Source: Morinoia aosen
Lineage: Eukaryota > Arthropoda > Malacostraca > Amphipoda > Talitridae
Assembly: GCA_030386875.1 (NCBI GenBank)
Contig: CM059564.1
Span: 48,194,075-48,258,074, forward strand
DNA: 64,000 bases
Reading direction: 5' to 3'
Shown here piece after piece: positions 45,906 to 57,408 of this stretch; position 1 is the stretch's first letter, and every line of letters starts with the position of its first letter. The notes under the pieces were generated by a model that saw nothing but the letters and a program-made list of their open reading frames with translations, made no database searches and had not been told where the DNA came from. The position numbers and the translations under genes are program-made.

Positions 45906-46199
45906 CATCGCGTACTCGTTACCGGCCGCATCTCCCGTGGCTACCGCCGTTGCGTTAGTGTTGATACCGTGTGTAGCATTAGCGAGGTTGCAACAGGTGA
46001 TCAATATTTAGGCGCGAAGCCCCCGTGTACTTAGGGCGGTGAGCACAGGTTCATTGCGTACACAGTGCTGAAGGTCGTGGATCTTTCAAGGCCGAGTCAA
46101 TGTTGAGGGAGTTTCGATCTTTCGATCATGATGGGCGGATCATCGAGTCTGCGGTGTGGAGTGAAGGAGGGGTACTAGTGCGGTCCTCTAGAGTTAAAT

Positions 46200-46500
46200 T
46201 CATATTTATATGCCATAAAACATTCCATTCTACAATAAATTCCATTTATTTATTGTTACTGGACATTTCTAGTTCTATACCATACAATACTCCATTCTAC
46301 AATAAATTCTTCATTGTTACTGAGAACTTGCCATTCCGAGAAACTTGATCTTCTGCTACTGCTATTGTAGTGGGAGCTTGTAAATCAGATTCATAATATA
46401 TGATTCATAATCAAATTTATTATCAAATTCTTGATCAAATTCAAAATCAAATTCATTCATAATCAATTTAATAATCAAATTCATAGTATTCGATTCATTC
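46200..46500. repeat. direct repeat plus AATCAAATTC-rich tract
   Basis: Two ~95-bp copies share CATTCTACAATAAATTC and TTATTGTTACT (46215-46325). A run rich in AATCAAATTC decamers follows (about 46385-46500). Confidence 0.75.
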
Positions 46501-46710
46501 AGGCCGTGGTGCTTCAATCAGCTGATGCAACTGCGCGGTTGTGCTGCTCAGCTGTAGCGAGCTCGGTCAAAAACGCTTCCGTTCCAATAGAAATTTTATT
46601 TCTTCTTGGTTGCTGGTGCAGTGTGTGCGGTGACGCCCTCCTGCTTGCATGTGTTGCAGGCTTCGTCGCCCTGGCCGCGGACTGACTTGAAACTCTCTTA
46701 GGTTGTGAGT

Positions 46711-46954
46711 TGACAACATTCACTGCGATGGGTTGAGCTGAAGTTCAATATTCAACTCAAAGTTGAAGTCAAAAGTTGTTGAACATTTTATTAATGGCAA
46801 ACATTAACTGGGTAAATAATAAAATAAGTACCGTTAATAATTTAAAAAGATTGTTAACAAACTTTCAGTCGACCCATTGATGATGGATTGTTTTGCAGCG
46901 GAAAAAACTCAAGTACGACCCACCCGGTGGGTCATACCGCAATGAATGTGTTAA
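46711..46954 (-). mobile_element. TTAA MITE, family P2, copy 3
   Basis: Left end ACAACATTCACTGCGATGGG, right end CCGCAATGAATGTGTTAA. Palindromes are decayed but recognisable (TACGACCCACCCGGTGGGTC at the right). Confidence 0.85.
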
Positions 46955-46969
46955 GGAAGCTGCTCGATA

Positions 46970-47120
46970 ATGTAATATCAATTGTGGTAAGCAGTTCGGA
47001 AAATAGCGAACATTAACTGGATCGTGCCGTCTTTTAGCTTTATGAAAATTGAGTTTGTGACAACTGGTCGGTCAGCAAGCAGCATTATGAAAATTCCCTC
47101 CCAAGTGCCACTGGTGTTAA
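46970..47120 (-). mobile_element. TTAA MITE, family P1, copy 9 (partial)
   Basis: Contains ACATTAACTGGATCGTGCCG, GTGACAACTGGTCGGTCAGC and AAAATTCCCTCCCAAGTGCC but neither terminus in full. Lies 16 bases from a P2 copy in the same orientation. Confidence 0.72.
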
Positions 47121-48118
47121 AGATGTGAGACTGTTCTCTTTTGTAAGTCGTCTATATGGTCTTATAGCTTGCTTCAACCTTCAACAGCGTGTTATTATTA
47201 TACATATTGTGCTTTATCTGTCATAGGTTTTCTGTGTATTCATGCATTGTACACTTAAAGAGCGCACCGTTCGCGGTATTTTTAAGTACATGTCTTAATA
47301 ATGCCTCTGCAAATTGTTATTGCGCTAGAAAAGATCTGATTCCTGATTTTATATATTCGACGTAAAATTTTTGTACGGTGTCAAACGTTTTTTCTTTTTG
47401 AGTAGAAATTTTACATAATTTTTACGTCAGGAGAGGTTTTTTGTTCAAGTGGCGATGTGTATAAAATTTTGACTTCGGAGTATAATATGATATTCATTAT
47501 AATAATAGTAAAGGGACAAAGGTTTTACAGAAGACATTTCAGTCCATGTTACCGGGACATGTCTGCCTTGTGAGCCGCAGCCTTCCGCAAGTTTCTTAAT
47601 TATGGCTTGTTTTCTGTGCCAACTTAACTTTAGCATGCTTTTATTGCCAATTGCCTGTTAAGGTCAACCTTGCATAACTTGAAAACGTAGCAAGTTCAGT
47701 TTTGGGTGTGGTAGTAAGCACGCATTAATCTTGATAGACTTTCTGATCAATCTGTTTTCATCAATGCATTTTTTGTAGCTTATGAGTATATTACGTGCTG
47801 TTTCCCTGGGTTTCTTCTCCATCGTGCATGCGTCCGCCCATCGCTTGTGACTATGCTTAACGTTTTCGTCTACATCCAAAAATTTGAAAATATTACACGA
47901 CTCAAATTCTGTAGTGAATGTATCCACACAATTTCATAGAACGTTGTATATTATCTAGTCGTATTGCGTATGACGGAAGAGCTTGGGGGAACTATGACGT
48001 ATGTTGTTTTTCATCTTGCGTGTAAGTTAGTGCTCGAATGAATCGAAGTTGGCTGGCTGTGTGCATAGCGGGCGTGCATTTGATCAGCTGGGGAGCAGCG
48101 GCACAGCTGAGCGGCGCG
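47121..48118. other. non-coding spacer
   Basis: Nothing recognised. Confidence 0.4.
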
Positions 48119-48440
48119 TCTTGGTTCCGGACCAGACAGCGTTTGGCTGTGTTTGCTTCCTTTCGTCCCGACTCCAAACCTTGACCATTATTTCGTCATC
48201 TTTTCCCAGATAATTTCCTGGTAAATTATCGGTTTTCACTGCTGTTCTAAGGATGTTAGTCTTGTAGAAATGTGCGTGTGTTGGTTCCGGACCAAACAGC
48301 GTTTGGCTGTGTTTGCGTCCTTTGGTCCAGACGACTCCAAACCATGGCCATTATTTCGTCATCTTGTCCCTACCAATTTCCTGGTTTGACTATCGGTTTT
48401 CTCTGCTGTTCTAAGGATGTTAATTTGGTGTAAATGTTCT
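48119..48440. repeat. ~160-bp direct repeat, 2 copies
   Basis: Shared blocks GTTTGGCTGTGTTTGC, the GACTCCAAACC segment, ATTATTTCGTCATCTT, ATTTCCTGGT and CTGCTGTTCTAAGGATGTTA, in the same order and spacing. A recent segmental tandem duplication. Confidence 0.9.
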
Positions 48441-49269
48441 TGGGAAAAATTAAGTTGTTCTCTTGTATTCAAGTCAAGAGGTGTTTATTTTATTTCATAG
48501 TTTAGGCTTCAAGGGATTCCATCTACACAACCTCAAGAGGCGCTTCGCTCGTTTGCATTGTCATGCGAGGCTAAGTGACGGGTTTTGTCTTTCAGCGTAC
48601 CGCCGATAATTTTCAGAGAAGTACGATTCATGACCTCCACTCAGTTGTAGGCAAAAGAAATTGCTTGAAATTTTGACAGTGCCTGTACGCGTCACCGTGC
48701 CTTGCGCAGTTCTTGTTTTCTTGGTTCGCTGAGACCCACTGGAGAATATCGCGGGATTGCTTTAGTACCGAGTTGGATAGTTGGGCTTTATGTTTCCTGG
48801 AATTTTAACGCCCTTTTAAGAGTAGTTTTTTTTTCATCTTGATAAATTAAATTAAATTTTGTATTTGACGGGATATTTGATGCATCTTGAGATACCCATT
48901 TTTTTTGGTATTTGACGAGTTGGCCCTGTGGAAGTCATTGCCCTTTGCAGACATCACCTTTCTGCTTGTACGCGCTCGTACTTCTGTGTCTTGTTTACCT
49001 CTCATTTAATGGTTTTATCTCTTACCAGACAACTTTACCTCTTACCTCGTGATAGCGTAACCTCTCGCTGAAGTTGTTTTACCACTCTCATGGAGGGTTC
49101 ATTCATCTCCCTGCAAGGGCATAACTTTGTTCTATCATGGATTTTTCATCATAGTTTCAGATAATCTGCCGGCTTTCTGCTACATAGTTGGTCATCCTCA
49201 ATTTTTGTCATTTATTTGGTTTTGTGTTTGAGGGAGGAGGAGTTTATGAGTATACATCCCTCTACTTCC
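48441..49269. other. non-coding spacer
   Basis: Nothing recognised. Confidence 0.4.
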
Positions 49270-49815
49270 CTTTCGTAGACATGCTCTTATTTTTCCTTCT
49301 CAATTTTTACTTATTTTTCTTCTCAATTTTTGAGGGCTTATTTTTTCTTCTCAGTTTGTGGGAGCAATTTTTTTCTTCTCAATTTTTTGGGGCTTATTTT
49401 TTTCTTCTCAATTTTTTGGGGCTTATTTTTTCTTCTCAATTTTTGAGGGCTTATTTTTCTTCTCAGTTTGTGGGAGCAATTTTTTTCTTCTCAATTTTTT
49501 GGGGCTTATTTTTTTCTTCTCAATTTTTTGGGGCTTATTTTCTTTTCAATTTTTGAGGGCTTATTTTTTCTTCTCAGTTTGTGGGAGCAATTTTTTTCTT
49601 CTCAATTTTTTGGGGCTTATTTTTTTCTTCTCAATTTTTTGGGGCTTATTTTTTTCTTTTCAATTTTTGTGGGCTGATTTTTTATTTTCAATTTTTGGGG
49701 GCTAATTTTTTCTTCTCAATTTTTTGGAGCTTATTTTTTCTTCTCAATTTTTGGGGGTTAAGTTTTTCTTCTCAATTTTTGGGATCTAATTTTTTCTTCT
49801 TATTTTTTGAGTTTG
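49270..49815. repeat. ~28-bp minisatellite with higher-order structure
   Basis: About 19 units of TTTTTTCTTCTCAATTTTTT plus GGGGCTTA. A variant with CAGTTTGTGGGAGCAA recurs about every 111 bases (about 49346, 49463, 49575), so groups of four units amplified together. The strand bias is extreme (T-rich plus strand). Phe/Leu-rich open frames are a by-product. Confidence 0.93.
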
Positions 49816-51059
49816 TAGGTGTCTGCTCTGCCTCCCACCATGTCAGTGTCGCAGTCGTTCAACGTTGAATAAAATAGACAAGATCTTCCTGAAAACTTAT
49901 TTTAAGCTTACAGCGCTGAAAGGCTTTTCTTGCATTCATGATTTTAATTTTTTCTCAAGTATGTGTGAAGTTAATATGCTCATCGCTGATTTTATGGTTT
50001 TATGTAGCGCGTAATTTGAACGTTATCGCTTATATTGACAGTCCTTCTTGCAGTTGTTCATTGTTAAGTGTAGTTCATTGCATATGCTTGCTAATGCTTT
50101 ATGTACGAAATAACCTCGGAATCTCCGCCTTTGCTTCAAAGTATGTCATGTTGCGCTGAGTGTTTCGTGTTACAATAACATCTCATTTTTCGTTTACATG
50201 CACAGCATCTTTATACACTTGGGATTGGCTTGCTTTTCACCGTTCTATTTCTGAATGGTTTGCTCTAACATGAGAAGTTGACGCAGGAGTGATGCTAGAG
50301 TGCGCTGGTTCCTATGGACTATTTCGGGTGGTCAGCTCAATGAATTTGCGTCGAGTCTTCCTTACATTAGATTCCGTGTCTCTTTTAGTGAATTTGTTGG
50401 GCACAAATTTTGTTAACTCAGACTGCGCTGCTGTAGAATTGTACTCGAGCTTGTTTGACCACGTTCTTTCTCATTCATTGCCTGGTTTGTACGTATAGTT
50501 GAGTAACGATCTGTAACAAATACTCCTGACTTATATCCCTTAGTGTGGCCCCTTCTTCAGCAAGTGCTCACCAATATTTGCTCGGTTTATCAACCCCACG
50601 AACTCTTCACTCAGTGCATAGTTTTTTGTTCTGCGGAGTGTTGTTTTCTTTAGAATTTTAGCAACGGACGATTTCCCTTCGATAGCAAGAAGATATTAAC
50701 CATTCCTCGATGCCTCGTTTCCCCTCGCTCGCTGTGCTCGCGCTATTCGCTTTAGAGCTGTGAAGAAATAACCTTTGTGAAGAAATATCTTGCGTTCTTT
50801 TTAACACAGTAAAAATTAGCTCGGTGTGCCGACGTTTCATTTTTGTTGTTGTGAGACGCAGGAGTGCACCGCTACGCAGTAAACTGACTTGTTCATACAG
50901 AGGATAAGTTCAGGTGTTTCCTGCCATTCAGAGCTTCCGAGAAAGGTGCTGCGCGTGTCTCGGCAGCGGTGGTGTTGGGTAGAGACCGATGTCCCTAGAG
51001 CTGTTGGCCTGCCAGCTCCGTGTTGGGGGAACTGCCTGTGCGGCTAGTGCGTGAGGTCT
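49816..51059. other. non-coding spacer
   Basis: Nothing recognised. Confidence 0.4.
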
Positions 51060-51226
51060 TAAACACTACAACATGAGATCTACCTCGAACTAGTACTGTA
51101 GCGTGAGGTTTATTACACTTACAGCATAAGATCTATCTCTAGCTAGTACTATAGCGTGAGGGCTACCACACTATAGCATGAGATCTACCTCTAGCTAGTA
51201 CTGTAGCGTAAGGTTAGGTTAGGTTA
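51060..51226. repeat. ~58-bp tandem repeat, 3 copies, ending in GGTTAGGTTAGG
   Basis: Units share CATGAGATCTACCTC, AGCTAGTACTGTAGCGT and GAGGTT. The last runs into AAGGTTAGGTTAGGTTAC. A fragment in the opposite sense (TAGACCTCACGCTATA) occurs at about 51320-51336. Confidence 0.85.
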
Positions 51227-51819
51227 CTAATGGATATTACTTACTTCCATGCATTTAATTCTGCGAAAAACACTACATTTGTACATTTCAAACTGCACCT
51301 GGGTAGGCGATATATGGCGGTAGACCTCACGCTATAACTGCCTTTGTCTCACATTACATGTTGCGCGTTTCCTCGTAATTGTGCTCGATGGTTGGACCTG
51401 GGTAATTTCTTACGCAGTTCCGGGGGAAATGGCTTCTGTCGGTCGTGGAACAGGCTAATTTTTATTTCTATTTCCTCTTCGGTTTGTGGACGATTATAGC
51501 TTCTTTGTCATTTTTAATGAAAATTGTCTTTGTCTAGTGACTGTTTCATTACTGATAATTTTAATTCTTGTTTTATTATCTTCGCATTCTTTCCGTGTAA
51601 AGATTCTTTAGGTATTCTACGTGGGTGATAAAACAATTGTCTCTATGTGGATTAGCTTTCCCAAGGCGAAGATGTGAGGTCCCAAGCAGAAGGTTGACAA
51701 TTTGTTCGAACAGTACAATTTTTTTACGAATTATTTTCCAATTTATTTCCAGTTTTCTTGCGTCTATTACTTTTTATTCATCCTCAATTTTGTTTGAATG
51801 CGTTAAGTGTGGGGACATA
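51227..51819. other. non-coding spacer
   Basis: Nothing further recognised. Confidence 0.4.
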
Positions 51820-51945
51820 CCTTGTGCATAGATTGCTCGTTCCCTCTATCCCTACTAAATGATCCCTGCTTCATTCATCTCTTTGGAATATTTATGTTAG
51901 GAATAAGGAGGCTTGAACCATCTTATAATCATAAGTAATCTGTTT
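51820..51945 (+). mobile_element. retroposon family R, copy 9 (3' fragment)
   Basis: CCTTGTGCATAGATTGCTCG, CTACTAAATGATCCCTG, AAGGAGGCTTGAACC and TTATAATCATAAG correspond to the family's 3' third. Confidence 0.72.
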
Positions 51946-52284
51946 TAATAAAGTTTCCTTCTGGTACTAATTTCAGATTTTTTATATTTTTGCTTATAAA
52001 GCTAACTTGATGGCTTCATCATCGAAGTATAAACGTCTTCATTGAACTCGTCGTTAGGTAAAAGTTAGCTCTTACGCTGCACAAACTAATCACGAATTTT
52101 TTAATTCCTACAGTATATATTCTGTTTGACGCTCGAATTCACAACAAAGTGTGAACGCCAACAAATGCAAAGTGTTCGCCGCGTTATACATAAATGTGAC
52201 CAACGCACGTGTATTTTCTGCCAGCAAATCATGTACTGTGCTCGGTCTTTCACCGGAATTACAGTGAAGGCTTTTTCTCAATGT

Positions 52285-52412
52285 TGTACACGATTGAGAA
52301 AAGCATTTTACTCTTGATCTCAATGTTTAACACAATTAAGAAAAGCATTTTACTCTTGATCTCAATGTTTTACACGATTGGGCTATGAGAAAAGCATTTT
52401 ACTCTCGAAAAT
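52285..52412. repeat. ~55-bp tandem repeat, 2.5 copies
   Basis: Repeats of GAGAAAAGCATTTTACTC with TTGATCTCAATGTTTNACAC. Confidence 0.88.
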
Positions 52413-52639
52413 TTCTAAGCGAACCGTGGCGTGTAGTTCTTGAAGCTTCTTCGCTCTTCAGATATTTTGGTAGTCGCGAGATGTTTTGGTGGCCAGAGAG
52501 TTGTTAGTTGTTTGATTGGTTTGTTAGTCAGATGTGATGGCTGTTATTCCTTAAAGCGTTTGCTATCCAAAAGATTGTTTTTCGAGCCTTTTAAATTTGT
52601 CGGAAATGTATTCATTTGTAAGAACGCTGTTTGGATTAT

Positions 52640-52805
52640 TAGGAGAGAGTTTGTAGGAGGCTGTTTTATTCGTGAAGAGGTGTTAGTAGGAGGCTGTTTT
52701 ATTCGTGAAGAGGTGTTAGAAAGAGGCTGTTTTATCCGTGAAGAGGTGTTAGTAGGAGGCTGTTTTATTCGTGAAGAGGTGTTAGTAAGAGGCTGTTCGA
52801 TTTGT
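52640..52805 (+). repeat. 33-bp tandem repeat, 5 copies
   Basis: Units GGAGGCTGTTTTATTCGTGA plus AGAGGTGTTAGTA. The 33-bp period keeps one frame open (52440-52850) and encodes an 11-residue repeat GGCFIREEVLV. The frame has a Met start but no known domain, signal peptide or splice context, so I leave it as a repeat. Confidence 0.9.
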
Positions 52806-52895
52806 GAGAAGGTTGGTTGTTTGAAATCTGGCGCTTACAAGGCACGCTAGCATCACGGAGATGACTCCCACCCATTACAGTCCTACAGTGGGGGC

Positions 52896-53062
52896 GTGAA
52901 TGTAGCGCAAAGGAGGCTGGGTGCTGGTGTAGGTGGTGGTGCTGTAAATGGTGACGCATGTGGTGGTGGTTTGGGTGCAAATGTTGATGGTGGTTTGGGT
53001 AAAAATGGTAATGCAGGTGGTTGTGGTGCTGTAAATGGTGAAGCAGGTGGTGGTGGTGCATG
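52896..53062. repeat. GGT-rich imperfect repeat
   Basis: Runs of GGTGGTGGT interleaved with GTGCTGTAAATGGTGA and TTGGGTAAAAATGG. A Gly-rich frame is open but has no other support. Confidence 0.65.
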
Positions 53063-53426
53063 GACGTCACTCAGGACTGCATGAGCTGCTTTGTTCATCT
53101 TCAGTGCCTCCATAAACAAGTGACCGCTTATAATAGACGGGCGCTTATCGCAGCTGCTGCCTCCGCCGTCTACCCTTGCCCTCTCTTTCTCCCTCTCTGT
53201 ATACATGTTGTCCATCCTGTGTGTGTGAGTCTTTGCTCAATGCTATCTCATAAACGTCTTTGTCCTATCGCGTGTTCTGAAGGGTTGCTAAGGCTGATTA
53301 CAGCTCACGCTGATAAGCGGTCACGGTCTCTTTACATGTGCTGATTAGTTATTTTCGTTCTCTCGCGAAGGTTGTTGAGGCTGATGTCCAAGTGGGTTAT
53401 GTTCATTGGGTTTGTTGGGGTTAGAA
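53063..53426. other. non-coding spacer
   Basis: Nothing recognised. Confidence 0.4.
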
Positions 53427-53785
53427 TCCCCCCTCAGGGCACACAACTATTGTATCTATGGGAATTAGCGCTCCATGAGGGAAAAATGTGTGAGGGCCCG
53501 AGCTGAGTGTTAGGTAGGCCTTCTCTTTGTTGAAATGAAATATATTTTTTTCTATGTTAAGGACCACCTTTTTCGGTTCATTGCTGTCCTGTTTTTTCAG
53601 CACTTTCTATTTTCTTCTTCAACTTTCATCTTGTTTCGTGAACTTCTTCTAAGCTTAGTGTTTTTATGTACCTTGTTCGTAGATCCCGCGTTTCCTAACT
53701 CCATATTAAACGGTGCCTACATCCTTCCTCTCTTTGAACATCTTTGTTGTGGTAAAAAGAAGCTAAAACTTTCTTATAATCAATC
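53427..53785 (+). mobile_element. retroposon family R, copy 10, near full length
   Basis: Begins CCCCCCTCAGGGCACACAAC and shares TATTGTATCTATGGGAATTA with copy 3, so the two define the family's 5' end. All internal landmarks follow, and it ends CTTTCTTATAATCAATCAAG. I do not see a clean target duplication. Confidence 0.88.
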
Positions 53786-54278
53786 AAGCTCACGCCATTC
53801 AGTTTCGTCAAATATGCCGGCAAGTCCTCAGGCTTGTTGTGTTCGCTGTTGCCATTTGCTGACTACGCGTTTCTGTTTCCTGAAAGCCGTATAGTTTCCA
53901 TTGTTGGCCGGTTTTGCTTATTCAGCTCTTCCCTCACAGGGCTTCTCATGTTCAGTTCCTCTTTGCTGGCGTGCTAACTTGTCGGTTTCCTGTTGACGGA
54001 GAACGTGGAGTTCATTTCTCGACTGCGATTTTCCAACCTAGAGCAGCTTTCAGTCTACAATTCCTTTGATGCCTATTCTGATCAACGACAAAAATCTCCA
54101 CGTAGGGCTTAATTAACTAACTGCTTGTTAGCCTATTGACCATCAGCGTTCGGTTATCTGCTCTGTGATTCGTTGAGTTAGTTAAATATTGTGGGCAGAA
54201 AGTTCTGACGTTCATCACTGTCATGTACGCGTTCGTATACAAGGTTGGAGTTGAAAGATGCCGAGTATTGAATTTGAA
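53786..54278. other. non-coding spacer
   Basis: Nothing recognised. Confidence 0.4.
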
Positions 54279-54382
54279 TGGAGGTAATAAATACTGAGTT
54301 GATGGATATTCGGCGTTTCGGACGTTCAGTGGAGGTAATAAATACAGAGTTGATGGATATTCGGCTTGTTGGACGTTCAAAT
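54279..54382. repeat. 51-bp direct repeat, 2 copies
   Basis: TGGAGGTAATAAATAC, GAGTTGATGGATATTCGGC and GGACGTTCA recur in the same order. Confidence 0.92.
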
Positions 54383-55042
54383 TACTTGAGTTCTTCTCGT
54401 CGTGCTGACGTTCTCATGTCTGCTGCACCAGAAGTTGCTATGTCTGAGCTTCGCAGTCTACTTAATGTAAGATGAGCAATCTAATGCATCCCTGATAGGT
54501 TTAGTTAGTTATGTGTCGTTCCTCTGTCTTGGCGTGCGTCTGTACTTGCTTCCTTCCTGTCGATGTCCAGAACCAGATTTTATTTGTTGTTCATTTCCTG
54601 TCAACTAAAATTTGTTTTACGGACACTATGAGCTCTGTCATTTTGATGTTCACTGCTTTACCTCCGGTGTGAAATTTCAATTTCATGCGTACATGAAGGA
54701 ATCCAGAAGTGAAAATTGAAATTGTCCCACTTTCTTGCCATCTTCCATTTAACGCGTAGTTTGTGTTGTGGAATCCAAGTTACCTAGAAGCCTGATGTGA
54801 AGTACATAATTCAAGTCGTACTTGGGTAAGAGCTATCGCTTTAATGTGTATTTTAGGGCTATAATAAAATATAATCTTTATTACTTCGCCTGAACCGAAA
54901 TGTAAAATTGGCTCTGCCTTGAACACTTATCACTCCGTTTTCAAGGTCAGATAATTTGAAGCGAAGATGCTTATTTAGATAGGCGCACTCTCGTTTTTCT
55001 ACGCACTATCGTGAAGGTCGCAAAAAATTGTGTGGTCTCGTC
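54383..55042. other. non-coding spacer
   Basis: Nothing recognised. Confidence 0.4.
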
Positions 55043-55295
55043 AGTGTTGAAAAATTCGTGCGCAGCCAAATATAATAGGAAATTCGTGCGCAGCCAAATA
55101 TAATAGGAAATTCGTGCGCAGCCAAATATAATAGGAAATTCGTGCGCAGCCAAATATAATAGGAAATTCGTGTGCAGCCAAATATAATAAGAGGAAAATT
55201 CGTGCGCAGCCAAATATAATAAGAGGAAAATTCGTGCGCAGCCAAATATAATAAGAGGAAAATTCGTGCGCAGCCAAATGTAATAAGAGGAAGAG
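55043..55295. repeat. 28-33-bp tandem repeat, about 8 copies
   Basis: Units of AAATTCGTGCGCAGCCAAAT plus ATAATAGG. The right-hand units carry a 5-base extension (AAGAGGA), so two sub-arrays of 28 and 33 bp sit side by side. Minus-strand frames stay open (periodic YLAAHEFP) and are not taken as a gene. Confidence 0.95.
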
Positions 55296-55829
55296 TGATA
55301 TATATATGTGCAATGTAGATTACGGGGCGGTCGTTGCTTGTTTTTAGGTTGGGTTCATTACTTCGGTTTGTGAAAATTTATTAAAAACCAAATATGTCGA
55401 GTGTTGGTTGCATTAGGTCAATTGCGTCTACGCTCTTTCCAATACCTCATAGTCACAAATACTGAAGTATACCTGAAATTGAAATAAAATTCACATTCGC
55501 CCTGCATGTATTAACTTTGATTCTAGTAGAAGGCAAGCTTTCTAATGGCTTCAAAAAGTCCCTAATTGTCATCGCCAAGCACTGACTTTTGAGGTTCAAC
55601 ACAAAGCTGTCACTTTCAACGGAGACTTGTGCCCCCTTGTTTTGGAGCACGGAGACGCTCCTCAGGTGCTGTAGCTCGCGTCTCTAGGCTATCAGTAAAC
55701 ATTTACGTCGAAACAGGAGCGTGTGCAAGACACGTGCGCTGGACAAGTTGCATTCACGCTAGTGCAGCAGTTCATCTCTTTGTTGGTGAGGGGAACTGAG
55801 TTTGTTCTGACGCATCTCCTCCGCACCTA
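55296..55829. other. non-coding spacer
   Basis: Nothing recognised. Confidence 0.4.
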
Positions 55830-55915
55830 CGCAGCAGCAGCAGCAGCAGCAGCTGGACCCATGCGTCTCTTGAGTACACACAACACACATACACACAAAC
55901 ACACCACCTCATGAC
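55830..55915. repeat. (GCA)7 and CA-rich microsatellites
   Basis: A GCA run at about 55831-55851 and a CACACA-rich stretch at about 55878-55905, just upstream of a candidate promoter. Confidence 0.8.
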
Positions 55916-55958
55916 GTGTGACGCTCCCCTCCCTCTTACATCTCCCGCCTCCTGCAGT

Positions 55959-55991
55959 TATAAATACCCACGGCACGCTTCTCTGCACTTA
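55959..55991 (+). promoter_or_regulatory. candidate TATA promoter
   Basis: TATAAATA at 55959-55966 sits 32 bases upstream of TTAGTCTT (A at 55991), which fits an arthropod initiator apart from one base. The surrounding 100 bases are C-rich and contrast with the AT-rich background. A TATA octamer can occur by chance in AT-rich DNA. The correct initiator spacing and the downstream splice donor raise the likelihood. Confidence 0.35.
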
Positions 55992-56383
55992 GTCTTGCGT
56001 CTCCGGTCACATAGTAACTGGCTGCTAATCCTGTTCTTTGTGTACGCTTCACTTGCTTCAGTGCTCTTCATGCCTTCCTGCGCACGTTGCTTCGGGCTCC
56101 TTTTCTAGTTATAGAGAACTAAGGTGCCGGAGTTCATTTTTTGTGTACTAAATCGGAACTAACGTGTTGTAGTATCCGTGCTACGTTCATTTTTGTGTGT
56201 TCTAAGTCGCAATGCGTGTTGGTTTATTTTACGTTGCCTTTGTTAACGTTCGTTGTGTCATCCACGCGGTGTGTTGTTAGCATACTTGTTTATTTGAAGT
56301 TATTTATTATTTGTTGTGTACTGGGCGTGTTGACGACGCATTACGCCTGCCAAATCTGTGGAGCGATCGATGCACGAGTTCAG
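55991..56383 (+). other. candidate non-coding first exon with splice donor
   Basis: From the putative start site to CAG|GTGAGC at 56381-56386, a near-consensus 5' splice site. Frames inside are not convincing protein, so it would be a 5' UTR exon. If transcription continues on the plus strand, the next plausible coding exon is the yippee-like exon at about 63 kb. No direct evidence links them. Confidence 0.3.
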
Positions 56384-56639
56384 GTGAGCAGCGTTCGCCT
56401 CGCTGTTTGAAGGTTCTTTGCGACTTGCGCAGCTAGAAATTTTCCAACGTGTGTTGGATACATCGAAATTCGGGGTGTTTCCAGGGGTTCTGTGTCATTG
56501 CATGTTCTATGAACTGTGTGTGTCCAATTTATTTCTGTTAGTGTCATAAATTTCCAATTGCCGATTTTATATATAATTAAGTTCAGTGGCGTAAGTTGAG
56601 TTCGAAAAGTCATCGGTCTCATACGCTGTATGCAAGTGG

Positions 56640-56880
56640 CTTACTTCCAAGTCGCTCGTAACATTTATTGAGATGGAATAAGTAAACACATGGTTATAGT
56701 TTGTGATGGGTTTCATTTATAGCCGTACTGTTAGAACTGATTTCGCGTGCTGTGGTACTTTGGTTATTGAATGTTTATTGAAATGATATAAGTAAACACA
56801 TGCAAGTTGTAGTATGTGATGGGTCTTATGCCGTGCTGTTGTCAGAACTGACTTTACGTGCTGTGTTACTTGGGCAACGG
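56640..56880. repeat. ~115-bp direct repeat, 2 copies
   Basis: Shared blocks ATAAGTAAACACATG, TAGTNTGTGATGGGT, CCGTGCTGTTG-type segment and AGAACTGA with CGTGCTGTGNTACTT. Confidence 0.82.
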
Positions 56881-57408
56881 TTGAGTTGAATGATCATGGT
56901 AGGTAGGAATGGATTTCTGAAAGTTATTACAGCGATCTTTTATTCTCTCATTCTATGACGGATAGTTATTTTTTGTCAGTTGCTTTTTATCGAGGTTATT
57001 TTATTCTTCAAATTATTGAATGTTAATGAGCACGAGTGTTTAAACGCTGAAAATTTAATTATATAATTCAGTGCGCTATTCATTAAAGATGTTCGCGTGA
57101 GACTGTTCCTAAAGATTATCAGATCTCCACCATCTGATGAGTATCATTCATGATGCCCAGTGCAGTGAAATATTAGCGACTGCGCCTGTAGGCTGGAAAT
57201 GAAATTTTGAGTTGGTGTAGAGACGAAATTTTGAGTTTGACTAGAGGCAGTCTGTTCTAGTTAGACTACGGGTGCGCTCATAGAGATTGTCATTCAGAAC
57301 ATTTACGGGACTTGAAGCTACTCGGGGGTATGTAGGATGCAGACATCATGCTGCGGTGGGTGCGTTGGTAAGGAACGCTCATCTGTGGCTGCCCTAAAGC
57401 TACCTACC
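56881..57408. other. non-coding spacer
   Basis: Nothing recognised. Confidence 0.4.

Noticed and set aside
51207-51226. Interstitial telomere repeat
   Set aside because: Only about two and a half TTAGG units; such short GGTTAGG runs are common in insect genomes.
52440-53084. Repeat protein gene with 11-residue units followed by a Gly-rich segment
   Set aside because: Openness is explained by the 33-bp period and GGT-rich sequence. The two frames are not joined and no known domain or splice sites support them.
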